Source: Bacteroidota bacterium
GTDB lineage: Bacteria; Bacteroidota; Bacteroidia; Flavobacteriales_D; Crocinitomicaceae
Direction: 5' to 3'
Length of the DNA: 64,000 nt
Assembly (NCBI GenBank): GCA_024280295.1
Contig: JAJRQK010000039.1
Span: 186,001 to 250,000 of the forward strand
The number at the start of each line of letters is the position of its first letter. The stretch's first letter is position 1. The notes under the pieces are model-generated. The model was not told where the DNA came from. It searched no databases and was given only the letters and a program-made list of their open reading frames with translations. Below, one piece after another: positions 43,897 to 52,181 of the stretch. A program made the translations under genes and the position numbers.

Positions 43897-44520
43897 ATGA
43901 AATTGTTCAAGAAAGCATTGACACACAAATCATTCTCTAATAGTAAGTCTGATGTATCCTCAAACGAGCGATTAGAATTTTTGGGTGATGCTATCCTAGA
44001 TTCTGTAATTGCTGAATTCTTATTTCAACGTTTTCCTTATGAAGACGAGGGTTACTTAACTAAGATTAAATCGAAAATCGTGAGTAGAAGAACACTCGGA
44101 ATGATTGGACACGAAATGGAAATTCATAAAGTCCTTCGTTATAATCGAAACCGAACAATTAAACTCGAAACTATTGAAGGAAATGCTTTCGAAGCGTTAA
44201 TTGGTGCTATTTACCTCGACGGTGGCTTTGAAAGTACTCGTAAATCGATCAATAGTCATGTGTTCAAAAAATATGTCAACCTAAATCAAATTCTGGAAGA
44301 AGAAATCGATTTTAAATCGAAATTGTTTATCTGGAGCCAGAAAAATCGTCTTCCAATTGAGTTTGATGTTCTCAAAGAGGAAAACAATGGGACATCTTGG
44401 ACCTATGTTATTATGGTTCTTATCAATGGGCAAGAATATGGACGTGGTACGGGAACTTCCAAAAAGAAGGCAGAACAGGCAGCAGCAAAAGAAACACTCG
44501 AGCTAATTGGTGAAGATTAA
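43897..44520 (+). CDS. rnc: Ribonuclease III (true N-terminus probably further upstream)
   Basis: Cuts double-stranded RNA in rRNA and mRNA processing. From ATG 43897 it has 207 residues: ERLEFLGDAILDSVIAE (catalytic Glu and Asp), GNAFEALIGAIYLDGG (second catalytic pair), and a C-terminal dsRNA-binding domain ending GTSKKKAEQAAAKETLEL. The start is odd. The frame is open back to 43792 and the preceding codons read DLFSFFSRKSLSSDDHEIAK and on into NATNMKLFKKALTHKS, like the usual first helix of Bacteroidota RNase III. No ATG, GTG or TTG occurs there; an ATC at 43798, just after the fabF stop, would give 240 residues. So either a rare start codon is used, a start was lost, or the short form is made. 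Confidence 0.92.
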   Translation: MKLFKKALTHKSFSNSKSDVSSNERLEFLGDAILDSVIAEFLFQRFPYEDEGYLTKIKSKIVSRRTLGMIGHEMEIHKVLRYNRNRTIKLETIEGNAFEALIGAIYLDGGFESTRKSINSHVFKKYVNLNQILEEEIDFKSKLFIWSQKNRLPIEFDVLKEENNGTSWTYVIMVLINGQEYGRGTGTSKKKAEQAAAKETLELIGED

Positions 44521-44553
44521 GCCAGTTTCGAAATTTTGATGCAGCACAATTCT

Positions 44554-44575
44554 GCCAATATTCATTGGTCTTTTT
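44554..44575 (+). terminator. Intrinsic terminator of the acpP-fabF-rnc operon
   Basis: CCAAT (44555-44559), loop ATTC, ATTGG (44564-44568), with a flanking G-U pair, then CTTTTTGTT. 35 bp after the rnc stop. A short stem, so moderate strength. Confidence 0.6.
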
Positions 44576-44638
44576 GTTAAACAGCCTTCCTAATCATTGA
44601 TTTGTAACTAGCTTAGATCCCCGGTTGAGCAAGTCAAA

Positions 44639-45910
44639 TTACTCTTTAATGAACTTGATTACTTTCTGGTTACTTTCTGTCTGAATCTTAATGGAATACA
44701 TCCCACTACTAAATTCATTAGTTGGCAAATCTATCCCTCCTTGATTCTCGATAGATTCCGAGTATACAGCTTCGCCTTTCGTGTCGAATATAGAAACGGA
44801 CTTATACTCATTGTTTGGGTCTAGTTCCAGGTGTGTATTTCCACTGCTTGGATTTGGTGATATACTAATTTCTTCACCGAATTCGTTTTCATCCTTACCT
44901 AATGTATTTGAAAAAACGTAGAAAGTTCCGGGAGTTTGAGATGTTACTCCGTAAATGTATCCTCCTTGTAGTTCTAGCTTATATAATCCATCTGTGACTG
45001 TCTGTGATGCAACAAGAAAAGGAAAGGATGGAGTTGAAATATCGAGAACTTCGATCCCACTATTCTCATCTGCGATATAGGCATAGTTTCCAACAATTTT
45101 GACATCAGTAATGATTTTAGATCCTCCATTTCCATATCTGGCTACTTCCGAAATCAATCCAGGATTGGAGATGTCTAATATAATCAAGCCATTTGACCCA
45201 GCGGCAGCAATGTATAAATAGTTTCCAGCTACAACCATTTCAGCAGATATTCCTATACTTCCTGATGATAGTGCAGGAGAGAAACTGTAGTCTACTAATA
45301 GAAATGGGCTAGCTGGATTGGAATTATTGAGCACCCAAAGAGAATTATCGTCCAAATGTCTAAGAGCAAAAATAGTAGCACCACTTGTTGCTACTCGCTC
45401 GCAAGCATCATTACTCACGTCGTAACCACCTGTAAAGGCAAGCGATGAAGTGTTAGAATTGTTAACATTAGCTATTCCAAAATTAAACAATGCCGCCACT
45501 AAATTGTTGCTGGTTACATCCATGGCTTCTATTTCCCCGTTAAACGAAATAGTTGATAATAAACTGAGCGAAGTTGGGTTTGAGGCATTAGTAGCATAAA
45601 TATCTCCACCGGCTGTCCCTAAATAGGTAGTTTGCCCATTTACCGCAACACTTATTGCTCTTGTGCTACTAAGAGTTGGAACAAATGATTCTACTATGGA
45701 AGGTGATGAAGGATTACTTGCATCAATTGTGTAGAAATTCCCAAAACTGGAGCCAGACTTTGCCGCAAACACGTATGGTCCGTTAGAAGCAATTGCGATA
45801 CCATTAAACCATTGATTGTCATTGATACTTGTTTGTCCCACTAATTGGATTGATTGCGCTGAAGAGAATAGGCACATCAGCATAAATAGGAGTGTGATTT
45901 TGTAAGTCAT
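44639..45910 (-). CDS. LVIVD-repeat surface protein with T9SS type A tail
   Basis: 423 residues: signal peptide (LLFMLMCLFSSAQS), then about seven beta-propeller-like LVIVD units (GLIILDISNPGLISEVARYG and GIEVLDISTPSFPFLVASQ are the clearest; NFYTIDASNPSSPSIVESF near the start), and a type A C-terminal sorting domain (ISISPNPSSGNTHLELDPN to KVIKFIKE). LVIVD proteins are secreted adhesion- or enzyme-like proteins of unknown activity. It is a single gene, divergent from the duplicated-domain gene at 46145; the 234-bp gap between them has no other feature I can support. Confidence 0.85.
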   Translation of the reverse strand: MTYKITLLFMLMCLFSSAQSIQLVGQTSINDNQWFNGIAIASNGPYVFAAKSGSSFGNFYTIDASNPSSPSIVESFVPTLSSTRAISVAVNGQTTYLGTAGGDIYATNASNPTSLSLLSTISFNGEIEAMDVTSNNLVAALFNFGIANVNNSNTSSLAFTGGYDVSNDACERVATSGATIFALRHLDDNSLWVLNNSNPASPFLLVDYSFSPALSSGSIGISAEMVVAGNYLYIAAAGSNGLIILDISNPGLISEVARYGNGGSKIITDVKIVGNYAYIADENSGIEVLDISTPSFPFLVASQTVTDGLYKLELQGGYIYGVTSQTPGTFYVFSNTLGKDENEFGEEISISPNPSSGNTHLELDPNNEYKSVSIFDTKGEAVYSESIENQGGIDLPTNEFSSGMYSIKIQTESNQKVIKFIKE

Positions 45911-46144
45911 ATTGATTGATTTTTAAGATGATTGTTTAGAATAAAAATATAGATGAAATGTGCCTTCACCCATTATTTTACTTGATATGTGCTAATTGGC
46001 GCAATAAAAGTGACAACTGGAATATTCTGATTTGATGATGACAGGAAATTCATTCTTTTAGCATTTCCTAGACTAGGGTTCAATTAGTTGAATTAATTCC
46101 GCTTAATTATTGCTATCTTGTTCATTGAACACTAATTATAACGA

Positions 46145-47194
46145 ATGAAAAACCTTAATACTATTCTAGTCACAGCTATCATGCTATATAGTTCAATCTT
46201 ATTTGCACAAGCACCAGATGATGTAATAAAAATAAATGCTGTCTCAAATCAAACAACCATATTCACCGGGAATTTAAAGTCTGGTAAACTGATGAGTGAA
46301 TTAAGATGGGCATCAACCAGTTCAAATGCTTGTTTTCCTGCAACTCAAAATCTAAAATTCAAAGGAAATCATGTGTTGCATTATTTTCAAATTCCGGCAT
46401 ATTCACAAGTAGAGATTAAACTCATACCGAAAAACAAAGGCGCGAATTTTAGCCTGTACGGTTATCAAGTAGGGACAACAAACTTTAATACTCCTCCTAG
46501 TCTTTCGTCTTGTGTATCATGTGAAGCTGACTATAAATGGGATTATGCATGGGTAGGGAAAACGCAAGATCATACTCGATCGATTAAATTTAACTCAATT
46601 GCTAATGCATATAATATTTTCATTGGTGTAACAGGGGTAGAAGGATTAATCGCTGGAGAATATTCACTTGAAATTAATCTAGTATCGAAAGTTGAGAATA
46701 CTGAAGAGCAGAAAAAACTGACAACTTATTCTGTTGAAGTCGAAAAAGGAAAAACAATCACGGTTAATGGCGATTTGAAAGACGGGTGCAAGATTCATGA
46801 TTTATCTTGGGCATCAAATAGCTCAACAGCATGTTTCCCAGGAACTCAAAACTTAAAATTCACAGGAAATCATGTCTTATATGTAACAGAAATTCCACGA
46901 CAATCTAATATGGAAATAACCGTTATTCCAAAGGATAAGAATGCAAACTTTAGTATTTACGCATATCAAGATGGGGTTAATTCGGATATATATCCCCCAG
47001 AACTTTCTTCATGTGTTTCATGTGAAGCGGAGCATAAATGGGATTATCTAAAACGTGGAAGAACTCAAAATCACACAAGAACAGTCAATTTAAATGCAAT
47101 AAATAACCCTTACCGAGTTGTTATTGGCATTGTCGGTGCAGAAGGTCTTTCAGAAGGTGGCTTCGAGTTAAAAATAGCAGTAACTGATCGTTAA
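46145..47194 (+). CDS. Secreted protein made of two tandem copies of a Cys-containing domain
   Basis: 349 residues, signal peptide (ILVTAIMLYSSILFAQA). The rest is two copies of a roughly 150-residue domain (about 29-178 and 190-346). Each has SELRWASTSSNACFP / HDLSWASNSSTACFP, then TQNLKFKGNHVLHY / TQNLKFTGNHVLYV, the motif LSSCVSCEA, KWDY, and IFIGVTGVEGLIAG / VVIGIVGAEGLSEG. The three cysteines per copy (one alone plus a CxxC pair) are invariant between copies. The fold pattern resembles pre-peptidase C-terminal (PPC) jelly rolls, but this is a guess. A TATCTTG box at 46114-46120 lies 25 bp before the ATG. The role is unknown. Confidence 0.7.
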   Translation: MKNLNTILVTAIMLYSSILFAQAPDDVIKINAVSNQTTIFTGNLKSGKLMSELRWASTSSNACFPATQNLKFKGNHVLHYFQIPAYSQVEIKLIPKNKGANFSLYGYQVGTTNFNTPPSLSSCVSCEADYKWDYAWVGKTQDHTRSIKFNSIANAYNIFIGVTGVEGLIAGEYSLEINLVSKVENTEEQKKLTTYSVEVEKGKTITVNGDLKDGCKIHDLSWASNSSTACFPGTQNLKFTGNHVLYVTEIPRQSNMEITVIPKDKNANFSIYAYQDGVNSDIYPPELSSCVSCEAEHKWDYLKRGRTQNHTRTVNLNAINNPYRVVIGIVGAEGLSEGGFELKIAVTDR

Positions 47195-47201
47195 TACTTA
47201 T

Positions 47202-47462
47202 TTGAGTATCGCTAAAAGCGATGTGCGTCCATCAATAATATTGGTCACATCACGTTGTCCTTTTTATGACATCTACTCGAAAAAACAGTTCATCTTATTG
47301 GCAATCATAGCAACGTTCTGCCTCGTGTTATGCGGTATCCGAATAGCATCAACAGGTACATTAAAGTACTTTTTCTTAAATTGGAATTTGTTTCTTGCTT
47401 TTTTGCCCCTGTTATTCACTAGTGTTCTAGCGGTAAGTAGACCCTTGCTCAAAATTGGATAA
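47202..47462 (+). pseudogene. Truncated DUF1361-like membrane protein fragment
   Basis: An 86-residue reading frame from a TTG has two hydrophobic segments. The second part, LKYFFLNWNLFLAFLPLLF, matches the signature of DUF1361 membrane proteins (a W-N-L-F-L-A-x-x-P core). Intact members are about 200-230 residues with five to six helices and continue with a W-L-x-F-x-P-N-A-P-Y motif. Here the frame stops after the second helix and I find no continuation in any frame before 47644. Likely a remnant; a small functional protein is less likely. Confidence 0.4.
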
Positions 47463-47644
47463 TCAAGATGGCCACTTTGCTATCAGTGTTCCCTTTCTAT
47501 TTAGCCCATTAAAACACAAAACCTTCACCATCCACGTCTCACAATTTCCAATAAACCGTTTCAGTCCAACCAATTCAGCATTTATCGCTCAAATCCATCA
47601 ATTTTTCTCACTTTTTTGCCTATTATAGCATCGATTTATAGCCC

Positions 47645-49267
47645 ATGAAGAAACTTGAAGGAAATATAGTTGATGTTGTAAACAAACAAATTTACAAAGG
47701 AGAAATCACCATTGAAAACGGAAAGATCAGTCAAATTCGTAAATGTGAAACTGATGAGAGTCAATACATAATACCTGGCTTCGTTGATGCTCATGTTCAT
47801 ATAGAAAGCTCCATGCTCATCCCCTCAGAGTTTGCTCGATTAGCAGTATGTCACGGAAGTGTTGCTACTATATCAGACCCGCACGAAATAGGGAATGTTC
47901 TCGGTAAATCTGGCGTCGAATACATGGTGAACAATGGACTTAAAACACCTTTTAAGTTCCATTTTGGAGCTCCATCATGTGTTCCCGCAACCATTTTTGA
48001 AACGGCAGGAGCTGAAATCACCTTAGATGATATAGAAGAAATATTTAAACTTCCACGTGTTAACTACCTAGCGGAGATGATGAACTTCCCAGGTGTACTC
48101 AACCGTGATCCAGAGGTCATGGATAAAATCAATTTGGCAATTAAACTGGGTAAACAAGTCGATGGTCATGCGCCTGGACTAATGGGCGAAGAGGCAAAAC
48201 ATTACATCGAAGCAGGAATTACAACCGATCATGAATGCTTTACCAAACCTGAAGCTCTCAATAAATTGAAGCATGGGATGAAGATCATCATTCGTGAAGG
48301 ATCCGCGGCAAAGAATTTCGAAGCACTTTGGACTTTAATAGATGAATTTCCTGAGCAAATAATGCTTTGTTCTGATGATAAACATCCAAATGATTTAGCT
48401 GTTGGACACATAAACGTTCTTGCGAGACGTTCAATTGCAAAGGGCTGCGATCTGTTTAATGTACTTAGAGCCGCTTCCTACAATACAGTAATGCACTATC
48501 GAATGGATGTTGGTTTGCTTCAACAAAATGATCCTGCTGATTTTTGTATTGTCGATAATCTCACCGATTTTAATGTAAGTGCCACATACATTGACGGAGA
48601 GTTGGTAGCTGAAAATGGCTCAACATTAATTGATTCAGTTCATGAAGAAATAGTAAATAATTTTTCGTGTTCAGAAATTTTGGAAAATCAACTAAAAGTT
48701 GATGCCAAATCTAACAACGTACAAGTTATTTGTGTCGAAGATGGTCAGTTAATCACTACTAATGAGGTTGTAACCTTGACAAACCAAGATGGTGCTCTCA
48801 ACATAGATGTGGAGAATGATATTTTGAAAATTGCTGTTGTTAATCGTTATATGGATGCCCCACCAGCTTTGGGGTTCGTAAAGAATTTTGGATTGAAACA
48901 CGGAGCAATTGCCTCATGTGTAGCGCATGACAGCCATAATATTATCGCTGTTGGGACGAATGATACTGACCTATGCACAGCTATTAATGCAATTATTCGC
49001 GAAACGGGAGGTGTTTCACTGGCAAATGGTGGTGAATTAAAAACAGTGGCACTCCCAGTTGCTGGGATTATGTCTAACCTTGACGGATATCAAGTTGCTG
49101 ATGCCTATGAAAAACTCGACTTGAGATCAAAAGAATTGGGAGCAACGCTTGCGGCTCCATATATGACACTGTCATTTTGTGCCCTCTTAGTTATTCCCAA
49201 ATTGAAACTCAGCGATAAAGGCTTGTTTAACGGCGAAACTTTTAGTTTTACGAGCGTTTGCGTGTAA
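47645..49267 (+). CDS. ade: Adenine deaminase
   Basis: 540 residues, amidohydrolase superfamily, converts adenine to hypoxanthine plus ammonia in purine salvage. Metal-binding motif GFVDAHVHIESSM; ISDPHEIGNVLG; DGHAPGLMG; TDHECFTKPEA; the catalytic region SDDKHPNDL; and the C-terminal AdeC-specific domain with FVKNFGLKHGAIASCVAHDS and NGGELKTVALPVAGIMS. Length and motif order are as in the AdeC family. It is monocistronic, and a hairpin at 49293-49317 follows within 26 bp. Confidence 0.95.
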   Translation: MKKLEGNIVDVVNKQIYKGEITIENGKISQIRKCETDESQYIIPGFVDAHVHIESSMLIPSEFARLAVCHGSVATISDPHEIGNVLGKSGVEYMVNNGLKTPFKFHFGAPSCVPATIFETAGAEITLDDIEEIFKLPRVNYLAEMMNFPGVLNRDPEVMDKINLAIKLGKQVDGHAPGLMGEEAKHYIEAGITTDHECFTKPEALNKLKHGMKIIIREGSAAKNFEALWTLIDEFPEQIMLCSDDKHPNDLAVGHINVLARRSIAKGCDLFNVLRAASYNTVMHYRMDVGLLQQNDPADFCIVDNLTDFNVSATYIDGELVAENGSTLIDSVHEEIVNNFSCSEILENQLKVDAKSNNVQVICVEDGQLITTNEVVTLTNQDGALNIDVENDILKIAVVNRYMDAPPALGFVKNFGLKHGAIASCVAHDSHNIIAVGTNDTDLCTAINAIIRETGGVSLANGGELKTVALPVAGIMSNLDGYQVADAYEKLDLRSKELGATLAAPYMTLSFCALLVIPKLKLSDKGLFNGETFSFTSVCV

Positions 49268-49286
49268 TCCACCTCGATTATTGGAA

Positions 49287-49317
49287 TAAAAAAACCACCC
49301 CAAAATTTGGGATGGTT
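49287..49317 (-). terminator. Hairpin between convergent genes, terminator on the minus strand
   Basis: AACCA-C-CCCAAA ... TTTGGG-A-TGGTT spans 49293-49317, a near-perfect stem with one mismatch. On the minus strand it is followed by TTTTTTTATT, giving an intrinsic terminator for the gene at 49342; on the plus strand it may also halt ade transcripts though without a T-run. Confidence 0.7.
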
Positions 49318-49341
49318 AATACAATGTGCGAATCGCTAATA

Positions 49342-50141
49342 TTAGTTCTTTGTAAATTTGATAGTTGAATTGCCTAGTTTCACGAAATAAAGTCCACTTT
49401 TAAGTGAAGTTAAGTCTAAAATTTTGCTTAATTCAGAAGCTAATATTTCTGTAGAGAAAACAATAGCGCCATTTAAGTCAACAATCACAAACTCTCCGTC
49501 CATACCTTCTTTTAAATCAATTTTCAGGTCAGTTTTTACTGGATTTGGTGAAATAGAAATATTATTCTCTATAGGTTCTGCTATACTCGCAACAGCGCAA
49601 TTAGAAACAAAGCTATATGGGTCTGCCTGTTGTCCTATTAAAGTGACGGTTCTGTCTGGACAAACCATGTAAATATATGGCCAAAAGAATCCTGTTTGAT
49701 AATCTGCAGCAATCGTATTTCCTGAATTTGCAGGGTTTACCACACAGACAGTTGGGTGAGATGTTCCTGTGAGCCAGTCTCCTTGAGATGAAGTATTACA
49801 AGATGTATTTGGTAAACATGTACAATCATTCCCATCTGCTTCAATCGCAAAAATCATAATATCATTGGTCGTTGTTGCCGATACACCAGGGTATCCTGTT
49901 GGACCATGTTGAACATACGCATCTTCCATTGATCCCGTTTCTTTATATGTCCAGCAAGGAGGACACCAAACGGCAAATAAATCTAGAAATACGGTTTTGC
50001 CATCATCTAGGAGAGTGTATAAATTGTGCGTCGGCCGTCCTCATCTGTAAGAGTAAAGTCGGGTGCAATTGATCCGTTGGCTAGCTGCGAATACCCTTTA
50101 AAGGATACAGCTATAACGACCATTAGTAGTAGTGATTTCAT
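49342..50141 (-). pseudogene. Thioredoxin-fold protein with T9SS tail, broken by one frameshift
   Basis: From ATG 50141 the frame gives a signal peptide (LLLMVVIAVSFKGYSQ) and GSIAPDFTLTDEDGR, the standard start of AhpC/TSA-type thioredoxin-like proteins, then hits a TAG. Shifting one base near 50028-50035 (a missing base in GGCCGACGCAC) continues as THNLYTLLDDGKTVFLDLF and AVWCPPCWTY, the CxxC active site. It then runs into the 195-residue frame ending at 49342, with SISPNPVKTDLKIDLKEG and KFTKN of a type A sorting domain. The only in-frame ATG after the shift (49929) lies behind the active site, so a short product would lack it. Either a pseudogene or a sequence error; a programmed shift is unlikely. 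Confidence 0.8.
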
Positions 50142-50215
50142 AAGTTTTAGTTTAACGTGAAGTTAGTTTATAATAAATCAATAGTGCGTAACTTAGGTTA
50201 TATGGCTCTTAGCCA

Positions 50216-50815
50216 TTACAACCCTTTTAAAATGGCTGAAATGTCTGTTGCGGAAGGGTTATACTCCAACGCAATAGTATAGTGCTTTTTTGCTTCTTTG
50301 ATCTTGCCTAGTTTTACATAGATGCTTCCAAGCAGTGCATTTGAATTATAGTCGAAAGGATAAAGGCTTAAGATTTTTTTTAGATGCGTCTCTGCTGTGG
50401 TATATTTTTTCCGCACGAAATAGATGTATGCAAGTTGATATCTTGAACTTGTGTGATTACCATCAATAGACAGTATTGCAGTGTAAACTTTAATGACTTC
50501 ATCCCAATTACTCATCACCTGAAGTGGGTAAATAAGTCCGAGTCTAGCTTCAATACTAGAAGGCTTCAACTTGATTGCGGTAGTGTAAAAACTTTTAGAT
50601 TTAAGATAATTGGCATTGAGGTAATGTAACCAACCCAATCGTAAATTGGCACTATAAGAGCTGCTTAAATCTATTTTCTCCAAAGTGGAGATTGCTTTTT
50701 GATACTGTCCACTGGCCTCATAGGCATAACTAGTCTTAAAAACTTCTACTGAATTTCCTTGTGCGAAAGAACTAACACTGATCGCTGTGATTGCTATAAT
50801 AAAAATATATTTCAT
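50216..50815 (-). CDS. Exported TPR protein
   Basis: 199 residues. Signal peptide (FIIAITAISVSSFAQ), then about five tetratricopeptide repeats: YAYEASGQYQKAISTLEKI, LRLGWLHYLNANYLKSKSFY, SRYQLAYIYFVRKKYTTAE, LLGSIYVKLGKIKEAKKHY. It should be periplasmic. Last gene of the minus-strand cluster that begins with the PqqD-like protein, only 4 bp after the TPR-barrel gene. In such positions TPR proteins bind partners; here perhaps the outer-membrane protein next door. Confidence 0.85.
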   Translation of the reverse strand: MKYIFIIAITAISVSSFAQGNSVEVFKTSYAYEASGQYQKAISTLEKIDLSSSYSANLRLGWLHYLNANYLKSKSFYTTAIKLKPSSIEARLGLIYPLQVMSNWDEVIKVYTAILSIDGNHTSSRYQLAYIYFVRKKYTTAETHLKKILSLYPFDYNSNALLGSIYVKLGKIKEAKKHYTIALEYNPSATDISAILKGL

Positions 50816-50819
50816 GTTG

Positions 50820-52181
50820 TTAAAGTTTAAATTTTAGCCCTAAATAGATTGAATTCAATCGGTAATCTACTCCATTAAAATTATCGAATACGGATTCGTA
50901 CTGATAAGTCAAATAAAGATGTGTTTTTTTTGAAATTGAATATTTAGTAGTTAAACTATATCGTGTCAACGGTGCAAAATAATTGAAGAGTTGAGAACCT
51001 TCGAATAAACTTATAGCGTAGTTCCCTTTTTTGAAATAGTAAGCAGAAAACTGAAGTTTTTCACTGATATTTATCTTTAAATAAGGAGAAAAGAAAAAGT
51101 TTGAATTTCCATCGTTCAAGATAAATTTTAAATCACTTCCCGCCGTAATGAACCAATGGGAATACGAAAAATCCATGCCAATGGTATATTGATTGATTGT
51201 CGCGCCAACAGGTTGTGATGTGCTGTCATTGACCTCAATTGATTGGCTAATGATTGCTGGACCTGTTCGTTCGGTAATCACTGTCGAATCATAATAAGTT
51301 TCTAAGTAATTTGACTGTCCTTTTGAAGTATAGAATCCAAAATACCCCGAAGTAATAATGTTGTTCCACTTTTTTGTAAATCTCGGTTCTATCAATAAAC
51401 CTAGCTCTTTATACGTTCCATTTATTTGATAAGATGAATCGGCTAAAGTGTCAATAAAACTTGCCCCAGGGAATCCCATTGGAGGTGGGGATTGGTAAGT
51501 GCCTTCCCAGAGAAAATCAAAAACTCCATCAAATAATGACCCGTGGAGTCCTAAGTTTAATTTGGTCGATTTATTGAATAAATAAGATGGATTCGCATAA
51601 TATTGATGCTGTGTATAGTTCCCCCAATTTAATGATTGTGAATTAAAAGTGTATGCTTGAACAAAAGCAATTTTCCCTGTTAGATGATGAGTCAAACCAA
51701 GGTTTAAGTAGGTAGCATTGTTAGCGAACTGCCTGTCACTTGCAAGCTTTAACCCGTATTCCAAATAGATGCTTGATAATTTCTTATTTGGAGTGTAAGC
51801 GATGCGCTGTTGTGTGCTATCATCCAGTTGCGTGTACCATTCTTTCGCTTCTTTCTCCTTTAATAAATGATAATTGCTCCAAAACAAATATTCTACCGCT
51901 ATTTTATTGTAGGAGTTATTTTGATTTGCCTTGGTGAGAAATTCTAAGCTCGATTTATAATCTTCTAACTTAAAATAGGCAATTCCCATTCTGAGATTAA
52001 AATAAAAATAATCCGCGCCATTCTGAGTAGTTTTTTCACCAAATTCAATCAATTTCTCCCAATCCTCATTGACAAAATGTTTATAGGTAACACTATCCAC
52101 TTGCTTATAGTCTTCTTGCGCGAAGAGAATGAATCCTCCCGATAGAAACATAAAGAAAATATAAAGAGTTAATCGACGCAT
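50820..52181 (-). CDS. TPR plus outer-membrane beta-barrel protein (YaiO-like architecture)
   Basis: 453 residues. Signal peptide (FFMFLSGGFILFAQE); TPR-like helices at about 30-115 (FNLRMGIAYFKLEDYKSSLEFL); then about 16 amphipathic strands from about 135 to the end (YLEYGLKLAS, YLNLGLTHHL, YFKKGNYAISLFEG). It ends in LNSIYLGLKFKL, a barrel-type C-terminal strand. The combination of periplasmic TPR and barrel resembles YaiO-type proteins, but I cannot assign a solute. Its ATG overlaps the end of the transporter-peptidase gene by 13 bp, so translation is coupled. Confidence 0.8.
   Translation of the reverse strand: MRRLTLYIFFMFLSGGFILFAQEDYKQVDSVTYKHFVNEDWEKLIEFGEKTTQNGADYFYFNLRMGIAYFKLEDYKSSLEFLTKANQNNSYNKIAVEYLFWSNYHLLKEKEAKEWYTQLDDSTQQRIAYTPNKKLSSIYLEYGLKLASDRQFANNATYLNLGLTHHLTGKIAFVQAYTFNSQSLNWGNYTQHQYYANPSYLFNKSTKLNLGLHGSLFDGVFDFLWEGTYQSPPPMGFPGASFIDTLADSSYQINGTYKELGLLIEPRFTKKWNNIITSGYFGFYTSKGQSNYLETYYDSTVITERTGPAIISQSIEVNDSTSQPVGATINQYTIGMDFSYSHWFITAGSDLKFILNDGNSNFFFSPYLKINISEKLQFSAYYFKKGNYAISLFEGSQLFNYFAPLTRYSLTTKYSISKKTHLYLTYQYESVFDNFNGVDYRLNSIYLGLKFKL

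Noticed and set aside
49342-49929. A 195-residue T9SS protein starting at ATG 49929
   Set aside because: Signal peptide, thioredoxin start and WCPPC site lie upstream in the same gene, separated only by one frame change. The ATG is internal.
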